64,000 bases of DNA, taken from the NCBI GenBank assembly GCA_026770025.1, contig JAMXDE010000008.1, forward strand, positions 2,852,001 to 2,916,000. Direction: 5' to 3'. Shown here piece after piece: positions 39,201-46,960 of the stretch; position 1 is the stretch's first letter; the number at the start of each line of letters is the position of its first letter. A program made the position numbers and the translations under genes. This DNA comes from Craspedostauros australis (Eukaryota > Bacillariophyta > Bacillariophyceae > Mastogloiales > Achnanthaceae). A model generated the notes under the pieces. That model did no database searches. It was not told the origin of the DNA and saw only the letters and a list, made by a program, of their open reading frames with translations.

Positions 39201-41871
39201 CTGTGGTGAGAGGAGCGGGTTCGCCAGTTTCTGCCGAAGTCGGTGTATTTGTTGGAGCACTTGTTGGAGCCGAGGTGAGAGGAGCTGGCACGCCAGTTTG
39301 CGCCGAAGTCGGTGCACTAGTTGGAGCTGCGGTGAGAGGAGCGGGTACGCCAGTTTCTGCCGAAGTCGGAGCACTTGTTGGACTTGTGGTGAGAGGAGCT
39401 GGCACGCCAGTTTCTGCCGAAGTCGGTGTATTTGTTGGAGCACTTGTTGGAGCCGAGGTGAGAGGAGCTGGCAAGCTAGTTTCTGCCGAAGTCGGTGCAC
39501 TAGTTGGAGCCGAGGTGAGAGGAGCGGGCACGCTGGTTTCTGCCGAAGTCGGTGCACTTGTTGGAGCCGAGGTGAGAGGAGCGGATACGCCAGTTTGCGC
39601 CGAAGTCGGTGCACTAGTTGGAGCTGCGGTGAGAGGAGCGGGTACGCCAGTTTCTGCCGAAGTCGGCGTATTTGTTGGAGCACTTGTTGGAGCCGAGGTG
39701 AGAGGAACGGGCACGCTGGTTTCTGCCGAAGTCAGTGCTGAAGTAGGAGAACTTGTTGGAGCTGTGGTGAGAGGAGCGGGAATGCCGGTCTGTGCCGAAG
39801 TCGGTGCATTTGTTGGAGCACTTGTTGGAGCTGTGGTGAGAGGAGCGGGAATGCCGGTCTGTGCTGAAGTCGGTGTATTTGTTGGAGCACTTGTTGGAGC
39901 TGTGGTGAGAGGAGCGGGCACGCCAGTTTCTGCTGAAGTCGGTGTATTTGTTGGAGCACTTGTTGGACTTGTGGTGAGAAGAGCAGGCACGCTGGTCTGT
40001 GCCGAAGTTGGTGTACTTGTCGCAGTACTTGTTGGAACCGCGGTGAGAGGAGCGGGCACGCCAGTTTGCGCCGAAGTCGGTGCACTTGTTGGAGCACTTG
40101 TTGGACTTGTGGTGAGAAGAGCGGACACGCCGGTTGGTGCAGAAGTCGGTGCACTTGTTGGAGCCGAGGTGAGAGGAGCTGGCAAGCTAGTTTCTGCCGA
40201 AGTCGGTGCACTTGTTGGAGCACTTGTTGGAGCCGAGGTGAGAGGAGCTGGCACGCCAGTTTGCGCCGAAGTCGGTGCACTAGTTGGAGCTGCGGTGAGA
40301 GGAGCGGGTACGCCAGTTTCTGCCGAAGTCGGTGTATTTGTTGGAGCACTGGTTGGAGCCGAGGTGAGAGGAGCGGGCACGCTGGTTTCTGCCGAAGTCG
40401 GTGCACTAGTTGGAGCTGCGGTGAGAGGAGCGGGCACGCCGGTCTGTGCCGAAGTCGGTGCATTTGTTGGAGCACTTGTTGGAGCCGTGGTGAGAAGAGT
40501 GGGAAATTCGGATTGTGCCGAAGTCGGTGTACTTGTTGGAGAACTTGTTGGAGCTGTGGTGAGAGGAGCGGGAATGCCGGTCTCTGCCGAAGTCGGTGCA
40601 CTTGTTGGAGCACTTGTTGGAGCTGTGGTGAGAGGAGCGGGCACGCCAGTTTCTGCCGAAGTCAGTGCTGAAGTAGGAGAACTTGTTGGAGCTGTGGTGA
40701 GAGGAGCGGGCACGCCGGTCTCTGCCGAAGTCGGTGCACTTGTTGGAGCACTGGTTGGAGTTGTGGTGAGAGGAACGGGAATGCCGGTCTCTGCCGAAGT
40801 CAGTGCTGAAGTCGGTGCACTTGTTGGAGCTGTGGTGAGAGGAGCGGGCACGCCAGTTTCTGCCGAAGTCGGTGCTGAAGTAGGAGAACTGGTTGGAGCC
40901 GCGGTGAGAGGAGCGGGAATGCCGGTTGGTGCCGAAGTCGGTGTACTTGTTGGAGCACTTGTTGGAGTTGTGGTGAGAGGAGCGGGCATGCCAGTTTCTG
41001 CTGAAGTCGGTGTACTTGTTGGAGCACTTGTTGGAGCTGTGGTGAGAAGAGCGGGAATGCCGGTTGGTGCCGAAGTCGGTGCACTTGTTGGAGTTGTGGT
41101 GAGAGGAGCGGACACGCCGGTTGGTGCTGAAGTCGGTGCACTTGTTGGAGTTGTGGTGAGAGGAGCGGGCGCGTTGGTTGGTGCTGAAGTCGGTGCACTT
41201 GTTGGAGCTGTGGTGAGAGGAGCGGACACACCGGTTGGTGCCGAAGTCGGTGCTGAAGTCGAAACACTTGTTGGAGCTGTGGTGAGAGGAGCGGGAATGC
41301 CGGTTGGTGCCGAGGTCGGGGCACTAGTTGGTGCTGAGGTAGGAGCATGGGGACTGCCGAGCGGGATTGAAGTCGCGCCGAGGGTTGGAGCCGAGGTCTG
41401 GATGCTTGTCAGGCCTCTCGCTTGATTGGAAGTAAGGGCAGTGGTTATGATTCCGCCCTCATCTAGGGGTGTTCCAATTGGTCCGCTTGTTGGCACTTGT
41501 GTTGGCTTGATGGTTCCGGTGGCTGCGGTTGGTGCCTGTGTGTCGTCGGAACTCTTCGACTTCTTGCTCTTCGTGTTGCTTGACTTCTCGCTCTTCGGTG
41601 ACTTGGAGTTGGATGCAGACATGTCCTCAGTGCTCTTGAAGTCCACATCCGAACCTGCCTCCTGGGCATTGCGACGGAGCTTATTGGGCGTATCAGTGAT
41701 CTCCTGGAGCTTCCTTTCATCGTTTCCGTAGTACGTCCATGACGGCTTACCGTCTCTGGCATTCTTATCGTCTCTGTTGGCTCCACTGCGGATGTTGGTG
41801 ACGGCATTGTTATTCACAGCGGCGGTCGCGGCGATGTTCGCCAAAACCAAGGAGCTGGTTGCGAACTTCAT
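36211..41871 (-). CDS. Giant secreted Pro-Thr-Ser array protein A with Cys-rich C-terminal domain
   Basis: 1886 residues from the ATG at 41871 (longer open frame upstream is leader). Signal peptide MKFATSSLVLANIAATAAV; then a charged segment ending in a Lys/Ser-rich patch (SKSPKSEKSSNTKSKKSKSS). Residues ~112-1550 are an array of about 56 degenerate units of the type GVPAPLTTAPTSAPTSAPTSAE, a mucin-like, probably heavily O-glycosylated stalk. The last ~335 residues form a folded domain: GSNVSAFLTALGTPTTSAG then repeated S-C-x-G-x-x-A-C motifs (NSCIGVVAC, RSCIGNNAC, ASCTGARAC, ESCSNDFSC, GTCVPSGSC). Such PTS stalks are common in diatom and other stramenopile secreted proteins. A cell-wall, frustule or adhesive role is inference. 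Close paralogue of the protein at 46961-49264. Confidence 0.8.
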   Translation of the reverse strand: MKFATSSLVLANIAATAAVNNNAVTNIRSGANRDDKNARDGKPSWTYYGNDERKLQEITDTPNKLRRNAQEAGSDVDFKSTEDMSASNSKSPKSEKSSNTKSKKSKSSDDTQAPTAATGTIKPTQVPTSGPIGTPLDEGGIITTALTSNQARGLTSIQTSAPTLGATSIPLGSPHAPTSAPTSAPTSAPTGIPAPLTTAPTSVSTSAPTSAPTGVSAPLTTAPTSAPTSAPTNAPAPLTTTPTSAPTSAPTGVSAPLTTTPTSAPTSAPTGIPALLTTAPTSAPTSTPTSAETGMPAPLTTTPTSAPTSTPTSAPTGIPAPLTAAPTSSPTSAPTSAETGVPAPLTTAPTSAPTSALTSAETGIPVPLTTTPTSAPTSAPTSAETGVPAPLTTAPTSSPTSALTSAETGVPAPLTTAPTSAPTSAPTSAETGIPAPLTTAPTSSPTSTPTSAQSEFPTLLTTAPTSAPTNAPTSAQTGVPAPLTAAPTSAPTSAETSVPAPLTSAPTSAPTNTPTSAETGVPAPLTAAPTSAPTSAQTGVPAPLTSAPTSAPTSAPTSAETSLPAPLTSAPTSAPTSAPTGVSALLTTSPTSAPTSAPTSAQTGVPAPLTAVPTSTATSTPTSAQTSVPALLTTSPTSAPTNTPTSAETGVPAPLTTAPTSAPTNTPTSAQTGIPAPLTTAPTSAPTNAPTSAQTGIPAPLTTAPTSSPTSALTSAETSVPVPLTSAPTSAPTNTPTSAETGVPAPLTAAPTSAPTSAQTGVSAPLTSAPTSAPTSAETSVPAPLTSAPTSAPTSAETSLPAPLTSAPTSAPTNTPTSAETGVPAPLTTSPTSAPTSAETGVPAPLTAAPTSAPTSAQTGVPAPLTSAPTSAPTNTPTSAETGEPAPLTTAPTSSPTSALTSAETSVPVPLTSAPTSAPTNTPTSAETGVPAPLTAAPTSAPTSAQTGVPAPLTSAPTSAPTNTPTSAETGVPAPLTAAPTSAPTSAQTGVPAPLTSAPTSAPTNTPTSAQTGVPAPLTSAPTSAPTSAETSVPAPLTSAPTSAPTNTPTSAETGVPAPLTAAPTSAPTSAQTGVPAPLTSAPTSAPTNTPTSAQTGVPAPLTSAPTSAPTSAETSVPAPLTSAPTSAPTNTPTSAETGVPAPLTAAPTSAPTSAQTGVPAPLTSAPTSAPTNTPTSAETGVPAPLTAAPTSAPTSAQTGVPAPLTSAPTSAPTSAPTGVSALLTTSPTSAPTSAPTSAQTGVPAPLTAVPTSTATSTPTSAQTSVPALLTTSPTSAPTNTPTSAETGVPAPLTTAPTSAPTSTPTSAQTGIPAPLTTAPTSSPTSAPTSAQTGIPAPLTADPTSTPTSAPTSAETGVPAPLTADPTSAPTLTPTSVPAPLTAAPTSAPTFAPTSAPTSIPALQSSTPTSAPTSDPTSAPTSVPTSAPTSTPTSTLTSAPTSAPTSAPVSSPTSAPTSAQTSAPTSVPTPVPTSAPTRAPTSAPTSAPTNAPTSAPTSAPTRATTSAPTSAPTSAPTSAPTSAPTSAPVSSPTSAPTSAPTGAPTSAPTIGSNVSAFLTALGTPTTSAGTALLSAIQSENDLLEIFANQATIADGVALFNDISGKAGVLEAFTEGAASTGEMFTGTAAAATSWCAEAGRTCCVGYEACSWTDIASIASNSCIGVVACRSIETQAIIFQGSCLSGAANDYNACAYFNFNSGTNKASVVAPRSCIGNNACYAFAQQANGDGIVGTASCTGARACAAMGAGPASYATATPTQGNGTTDNKRISNTIVGTESCSNDFSCSYVNAHVNDLTTTTYTPYNQFEGDTTIGDGTCVPSGSCRYLGYQYYWSADINLSNNVCNDTPVAAYTGCSYCYYNLSASNPCTPLTAVFTITSGSSCPACS
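37222..41440 (-). repeat. PTS-coding minisatellite of gene A
   Basis: About 4.2 kb of degenerate repeats of roughly 54-81 bp built from codons for P-T-S-A plus a spacer (G/S-V/I-P-A-P-L-T). Higher-order structure is present: the block around 38061-38230 recurs at 39975-40145, an offset of 1914 bp (a multiple of three). All length changes keep frame, so several frames on both strands stay open through it. Confidence 0.9.
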
Positions 41872-42600
41872 TGTGAGATATGGGTGATTGTTGGTTGATT
41901 GTGCTCGGAATATGATGCTTGGGTCTAGTGTCTTTTGGCTTGATGGAATGCCGCGAGTGAGGTTCGTACACTGTGGATACAAGAGGGACTGTCGGCATGG
42001 GTAAGCACACGAGACAGCGAGAGAGAGAGAGAGAAAAGGAGTACGATGGGCGTGGGATCGGATGAGTTGGAATGGCTGTGGCTTGGTCTCGTCACGCACG
42101 TTGGTGGTAGTCATGGACTTGCACGGATGGAGGTGCAGATAGTGACGAGCGACGGCAGGATCATTGGGAGCATCTGGCAGCGACGCGGCTGCGATGCGAA
42201 GAGATCTTCGTCTCTCTCGCCGCCACTGTCGGTGGAACCGCCGCCATCCTTATCACATTGCGTACTCTGTACGTCTTACTCATCGCACTCCCACCATGCT
42301 CGTGGAGACTGTCACTGTCGGCATCATTGCTGCCACCGCCATCAGGGCGATGATCATTGCCACACAACCATCCGCGTGAAATCTTCCCGTGGAATGTTGA
42401 ACAGCTGGTTGTGGTTTGGCTGCTTGGTTTGATTACGGGAGGGTCAAGTGGTGCGCACCGATGCGAATGCTCTGTGTTTGTTTCTTCTCTTACACTTTTC
42501 CTTTGGGTTGTTGCGAGATGTCGGAATGCGTTGTGTGTGGATGGGGATGTCCTTTGCAGGTTGTGTCCTGTGTTGGAGCGATGATGGAGCTTGGTGTGTT
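41872..42600 (-). repeat. Duplicated upstream region of PTS gene A
   Basis: The leader and promoter region matches 49265-49955 upstream of gene B, nearly identical for the first ~450 bp, then with a ~25-bp deletion and more substitutions. A GAGAGAGAGA run (near 42015) lies about 150 bp before the ATG in both. Confidence 0.85.
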
Positions 42601-44258
42601 GGCGTCTGCGAGGAATCAGGTGCTGTGGAACACTGGCTTGCCGCACCTCCCAATGGTGGAAAGGACCGAGTTTTTAGAAAAACTTCATTACCGCACCTTT
42701 CAACGATATCGATCACGACTGAATAAAATCAACTCGTGCTGAACACACTCGTGACCCATTGCAAACATGCCCGCTCCAGTCGTACCAAGAAAGAGAGCAT
42801 GTCCTCCTTTGGTCTGAGCACCATGAACATGTGACACACCATGTCCCAACATGAACCGGCAAAACAACAACCTAGTTGGTGACGTCAGACCAGAAGGTGT
42901 TGGTACAGCTGGTGCTCATGGCCGGCAGGATACAGTTCAACAGCCACGCAATGACCGAAATGGCTGGGCAGGTGCAAAGAAACAAGACCAGAGAACAAAC
43001 CAGGCACACACAGGAAAACCCAACAGCAGCAAACAACAAAGCAGAACCATAAAATCAAACAAACAGTATCTGATTGAACACAACCTCAGTACCATCGTAC
43101 AGCACTCTCTCTCTCTGGCTCCACTCTTCAGCTCACAGCTGGGTAAGGACCTGATGCGAGGCTGTAGTCTCAACAGAAAGGGCGCAGAGGCAGTGGGTAG
43201 GAGTTGTATCCCACCTGAAGAAACAGAAACCAATGTATAGGGATGCAGCCTGTGCTCCTGACAGACAAGACCAATTGTATGCTTGCACTGCCAATACGAA
43301 CCTTCATACAACAATCAGAACAGATCAATTGTAAAACAGGTGGAATCAAAGATACCAAGAGATTGAGACAAAACCTGTGACAAGATGGATGCATGACTGT
43401 GGAACATACCGCATGAATGTACATGAAATCAGTGTGCAGATATGCACAATGAGATACCATGATGAAGGGCATCATGGGATATACACGACGATGTATGTGG
43501 CAAGGCATGATGACAACAGGAGATAACAACCATGAATACAGCGACATGGCACGATGCTACTATGGATTCTGTTTGCAATGAAATTGCAATCGAAAGGGAT
43601 GAAGAGATTGAGCTCACAGTTCTAAAACGGTACGGTCTAATATCAGATTAGATTACCACGATCATAACCCCGGATTTCCAACACATAACGGACAAAAACG
43701 AACAATTATCAGTACGGACGTTCTACTACAGGACTAATCCCCGACTGAGACAAAGAGCTTGGAACAGTTGAAAAGTCTGTACGACGTCGGCAAAATGATC
43801 GTTAGACTTTCAGAACAGAAATATGAAGTTTATATTTTATCAACGAGAGCAATGAGTTTGAGGAAGCAAAAGTGTGATGATTCTCTTCGTAGGTATCACC
43901 AATTGGATTCAATTGATGGATCCTTGTGGTTCAGAAGTCCGGATGCTGCACAGGGTTGGGGTCGTTCTGGCACTGTTCGTGGTATCCGTTGCGATCTGTT
44001 GTCGGCGCTGCTTGCGAGCGGAGAACCAGTTTCTTCGCTGGCGTCCCTTTTTGGCACAACCATCGCGGTTGCTCCAGTTGAACGACAGACGATAAAAATA
44101 AGAGCAGAGCAGAATAGAGTACCCAACTTTATGGCATACCCTTTCACACTCCCACCGTCCCAATACGACGACGGCATCCTATTGCACGCTGCGACGGGTA
44201 TTCATTTCTCCCTCCTCTTTCCGTCGTGCGACTGTTCATCGCCACCACCACCACCACC
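42601..44258. other. Intergenic region with an LTR-like remnant
   Basis: No gene supported. Composition changes at about 42740 and again at 43685. The right part (43617-43684) matches the end of the solo LTR at 56216, so a decayed LTR element may fill much of this interval. Confidence 0.45.
43617..43684 (-). repeat. Terminal part of an LTR related to the solo LTR at 56216-57005
   Basis: Read on the minus strand it begins TGTTGGAAATCCGGGGTTAT, identical to the first 20 bases of the solo LTR, and about 30 bases later shares ACCGTTTTAGAACTGTGAG. Beyond that the two diverge. I could not find the other end or a target duplication. Confidence 0.6.
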
Positions 44259-45923
44259 ATGCTCCGCACACGCTCCGTCCTTTCGTCGTTCCAGACGAGA
44301 GCGGCCATTCAGCAAGGATCTCCACTGCGTTCATGGATCGATGGACGCTTCGTTGAAGCTGCGGGATCTGTATCAAGCCCATCAGGATCTCCATCGACGG
44401 AGCCGAAGGATGACAGCACCATTGTTCCCCTGGTGAATGCCACAACGCAGGAAGTGCGTGCACATTGGCAACCGGCCACCACTCCGCAGGTCAAGGATGC
44501 CATCACATCCGCCAAAACAGCACAAGCACAGGACTGGTACTCCGCATCCATGTCTCCCATGGATCGTGCGAATGTGCTGCGCACAGCAGCCCGTCTCATA
44601 CAGGAACGCGCGGAGGACATTGCGATAGCGGAGAGCGAAGATACGGGACGGTGCATCCAGGAAACGCGCCACGAAGCTCCAGGCGCCGCGGACTGCTTGA
44701 ACTACTTCGCCGGTGTTGCGACCAGCGTCGGTGGTCAATACATCGACCTTCCCAACGGTGGCGGTGGCGGTAACAGCGTTCCACATGACACCGCGACAGA
44801 CGAGAACCCAAACATCCAGCAACAGCAGCATTCCGCCACCACGAGCTTCGGGTACACCCGCAGGGAACCACTGGGTGTCGCAGCAGGTATCGGGGCTTGG
44901 AACTACCCGCTGCAATCGGCCGTATGGAAGAGTGCGCCGGCCTTGGCATTCGGCAATGCCATCGTCTTCAAGCCTTCCGAATTGACGCCCTCGACGGCCT
45001 TGATGATGGCGGAGATCTACCAGGAGGCCGGTGTTCCGGATGGTGTCTTCCAGGTCCTCCTGGGTGACGGCGCCACGGTGGGATCTGCGTTGGCGTCGGA
45101 TCCGCGGATCTCCAAGATATCCTTCACCGGTTCCGTCGCCACCGGCCAGAAGATCTACCAACAGGCCGCGCAGAACGTGACAAAGACGACGTTGGAACTG
45201 GGCGGCAAATCACCATTGATCGTGTTTGAAGATTGCGCCAACACGAGCAATGACCTCGACGATGCCGTCACGGCGGCCATGGTCGGGAACTGGTACTCCA
45301 GTGGTCAGGTTTGCAGCAATGCGACGCGTGTCTTCGTCCAGGACTCCATCATGCCGCAGTTCCTGGATCGTCTCGTGGAGCGCACAAAGAAACTTCGAAT
45401 CGGAGATGCCATGGACGAGACGACCGAGATTGGCCCCATGATCACGCAGCAGCACATGGAGAAGGTCCAGCATTACATCGACGTTGGATGCAACAAGGAC
45501 GGCGCGACATTGTTGTACGGCGGCGCACGCCTCCCACGTCCCGGCTGGTTCCTGGAACCTGCCATTTTCACCGATTGTCGTGACGACATGCAGATCGTGC
45601 AAGACGAGATCTTCGGCATGGTCATGTCCGTTCTGTCCTTCCAATCGGAAGCAGAAGTCATCCAACGTGCCAACGACACGACGTACGGCTTGGCGGCAGG
45701 CGTCTTCACCAACGACATCCGACGCGCGCATCGTGTTGTGGCTCAGCTGGAGGCTGGCACGACGTACATCAACAACTACAACTTGGCGCCTGTGGAATTG
45801 CCGTGGAGCGGGTACAAGCATTCCGGTTTGGGCGCGGAGAATGGGTTGGCGGGCATCGAATCGTGGACGAAGATGAAGTCGGTATACGTGGAGATGGACC
45901 GCATCCATAGTCCGTATGGATGA
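44259..45923 (+). CDS. Aldehyde dehydrogenase, betaine-aldehyde (ALDH9/BADH) type
   Basis: 554 residues from the ATG at 44259; the GTG-initiated extension is discarded. The N-terminus MLRTRSVLSSFQTRAAIQQG is Arg/Ser-rich and may be a mitochondrial or plastid presequence. The ALDH fold is complete: LGVAAGIGAWNYPLQSAVWKSAPAL (cofactor cleft), KPSELTPSTA, ISFTGSVATGQKI, catalytic Glu313 in LELGGKSPLIVF, catalytic Cys352 in GQVCSNATRVFV, and the C-terminal NNYNLAPVELPWSGYKHSGLG. The PVELPWSG and WNYP motifs favour the betaine-aldehyde/4-trimethylaminobutyraldehyde group, which makes glycine betaine or carnitine precursors with NAD(P)+. A ~30-residue Asn/Gln-rich insertion lies near 185-205. Glycine betaine would fit an osmoprotectant role in a saline habitat, but the substrate is inferred from motifs only. 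Confidence 0.87.
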   Translation: MLRTRSVLSSFQTRAAIQQGSPLRSWIDGRFVEAAGSVSSPSGSPSTEPKDDSTIVPLVNATTQEVRAHWQPATTPQVKDAITSAKTAQAQDWYSASMSPMDRANVLRTAARLIQERAEDIAIAESEDTGRCIQETRHEAPGAADCLNYFAGVATSVGGQYIDLPNGGGGGNSVPHDTATDENPNIQQQQHSATTSFGYTRREPLGVAAGIGAWNYPLQSAVWKSAPALAFGNAIVFKPSELTPSTALMMAEIYQEAGVPDGVFQVLLGDGATVGSALASDPRISKISFTGSVATGQKIYQQAAQNVTKTTLELGGKSPLIVFEDCANTSNDLDDAVTAAMVGNWYSSGQVCSNATRVFVQDSIMPQFLDRLVERTKKLRIGDAMDETTEIGPMITQQHMEKVQHYIDVGCNKDGATLLYGGARLPRPGWFLEPAIFTDCRDDMQIVQDEIFGMVMSVLSFQSEAEVIQRANDTTYGLAAGVFTNDIRRAHRVVAQLEAGTTYINNYNLAPVELPWSGYKHSGLGAENGLAGIESWTKMKSVYVEMDRIHSPYG

Positions 45924-46140
45924 AGCGGAATGAAGCGGGATGAAGCGGCGGTCCATTGCGTGGCATCTCATCAGGTAGCATTTCAGAGCGTTCAGTGCTG
46001 GTGCATACACACTACTCAGACCAAGCGGCATGCAAACGACGAGGACAGTAGAGATGGTAAATGGAGCAAGCGAAATGCATCTAACTCCAAGACCACCTTG
46101 CTATCTTCATTTCAGATTTGGTAATTCCAATAGTTGTGAG

Positions 46141-46349
46141 CAATCTGTTCGATCTGAGCCTCTGTGAAGTGTTCTTCCATGGTGGTACTCATCGCGCTCA
46201 TGTCGTTGAGGTGCTTGGAGTGAATGATGAGGAGCCGTAGGCACATCCCTTGCGACTCATCTGGCAAGTCCAAGGCGCCCTTCTTGCGACGATTGGGTGT
46301 GATGTACGAGTGCGGGGAGAACTCGGTCTTGCGCAGTCGATCTCCATCG
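46141..46349 (-). pseudogene. DAP3 (mS29) gene fragment
   Basis: About 200 bp aligning with 51531-51730 of the intact DAP3 gene in the same orientation, with scattered substitutions and a small length difference near 46312 (for example GTGAAGTGTTCTTC and TCTGGCAAGTC in both). It covers the segment downstream of the P-loop (around DLSQELCAQ to TEAQIQ). Too short and altered to encode anything. Confidence 0.85.
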
Positions 46350-46455
46350 CATTCGTTCAGCTTGTCTCAGGGCGAATAGACCACCTCCGACGCTGGAAAC
46401 GTGGGAGCAGATCTACGACGTCTCAAAGTCGACGATAAACAAAAAGCTGCCGTCG
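46350..46455 (-). pseudogene. UTP4 gene fragment, joined directly to the DAP3 fragment
   Basis: About 100 bp aligning with 34270-34385 of UTP4 in the same orientation (shared GGGAGCAGATCT and CTCAAAGTCGACGAT/TTCAAAGTCGACGAT). It still encodes FLFIVDFETS, matching LFIVDFETSQI in the intact protein. The junction with the DAP3 fragment is at about 46350. Confidence 0.85.
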
Positions 46456-46960
46456 TACTCATGACAGCGTTCTGTTGTTGGGAGATGCTCGTGGAGTCTG
46501 GATGTCTCGATGTCGCATTGCTGATCGAGGAGGTGCACTTGCGGCTGCAGATAAAAGAAGCAACAGGTGCGTGAGTGCAAGATGTTTGCTTTCCTCCATT
46601 CTCCGATGCGATTGTGGTTTGGTTTCATGACTGACAGGTATGATAGATTATAGTACTTATGCGATGGCACGTACTCTATGATATGAATTGTGTGCTGGGC
46701 CGCTTCCATCTTCCAGGAATGTTCCAGGCCAAAACGCCTTGGGTTGAACACCTGGTTCTGTTAATGTTGTGGACGTTCTGCTTGTTCCGTAATGATGCGT
46801 GCAGTTTGGCGTCGAGGTTTCTTGTGCATCCCTGTTGCCCAGAACATCCGGTAGCGATGATGAGACCATCATCCGTGGATTGCCCAAGCCCCCCAAGGTG
46901 TGGGATTGGTGTGGAAGAATGGGAAGACTGTCCATATGTAGGGTTGCCCACACGAGCCGC
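46456..46960. other. Decayed copy of the UTP4-PTS spacer
   Basis: Patchy similarity to 35650-36210 in matching order, ending where the coding similarity of the two PTS genes begins (GAGCCGCTTAA near 46955). No gene. Confidence 0.6.

Noticed and set aside
37673-41425. Plus-strand gene of 1250 codons
   Set aside because: It is the antisense of the PTS array. Composition is a direct reflection of the repeat, there is no start context or domain, and other frames are open as well.
37222-41440. CRISPR-like or satellite array
   Set aside because: Units are coding, of variable length and in one frame with a signal peptide and C-terminal domain; there are no spacers between identical repeats.
43759-44436. 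Plus-strand ORF of 225 codons leading into the aldehyde dehydrogenase
   Set aside because: It overlaps the true dehydrogenase start in a different frame and shows no domain.
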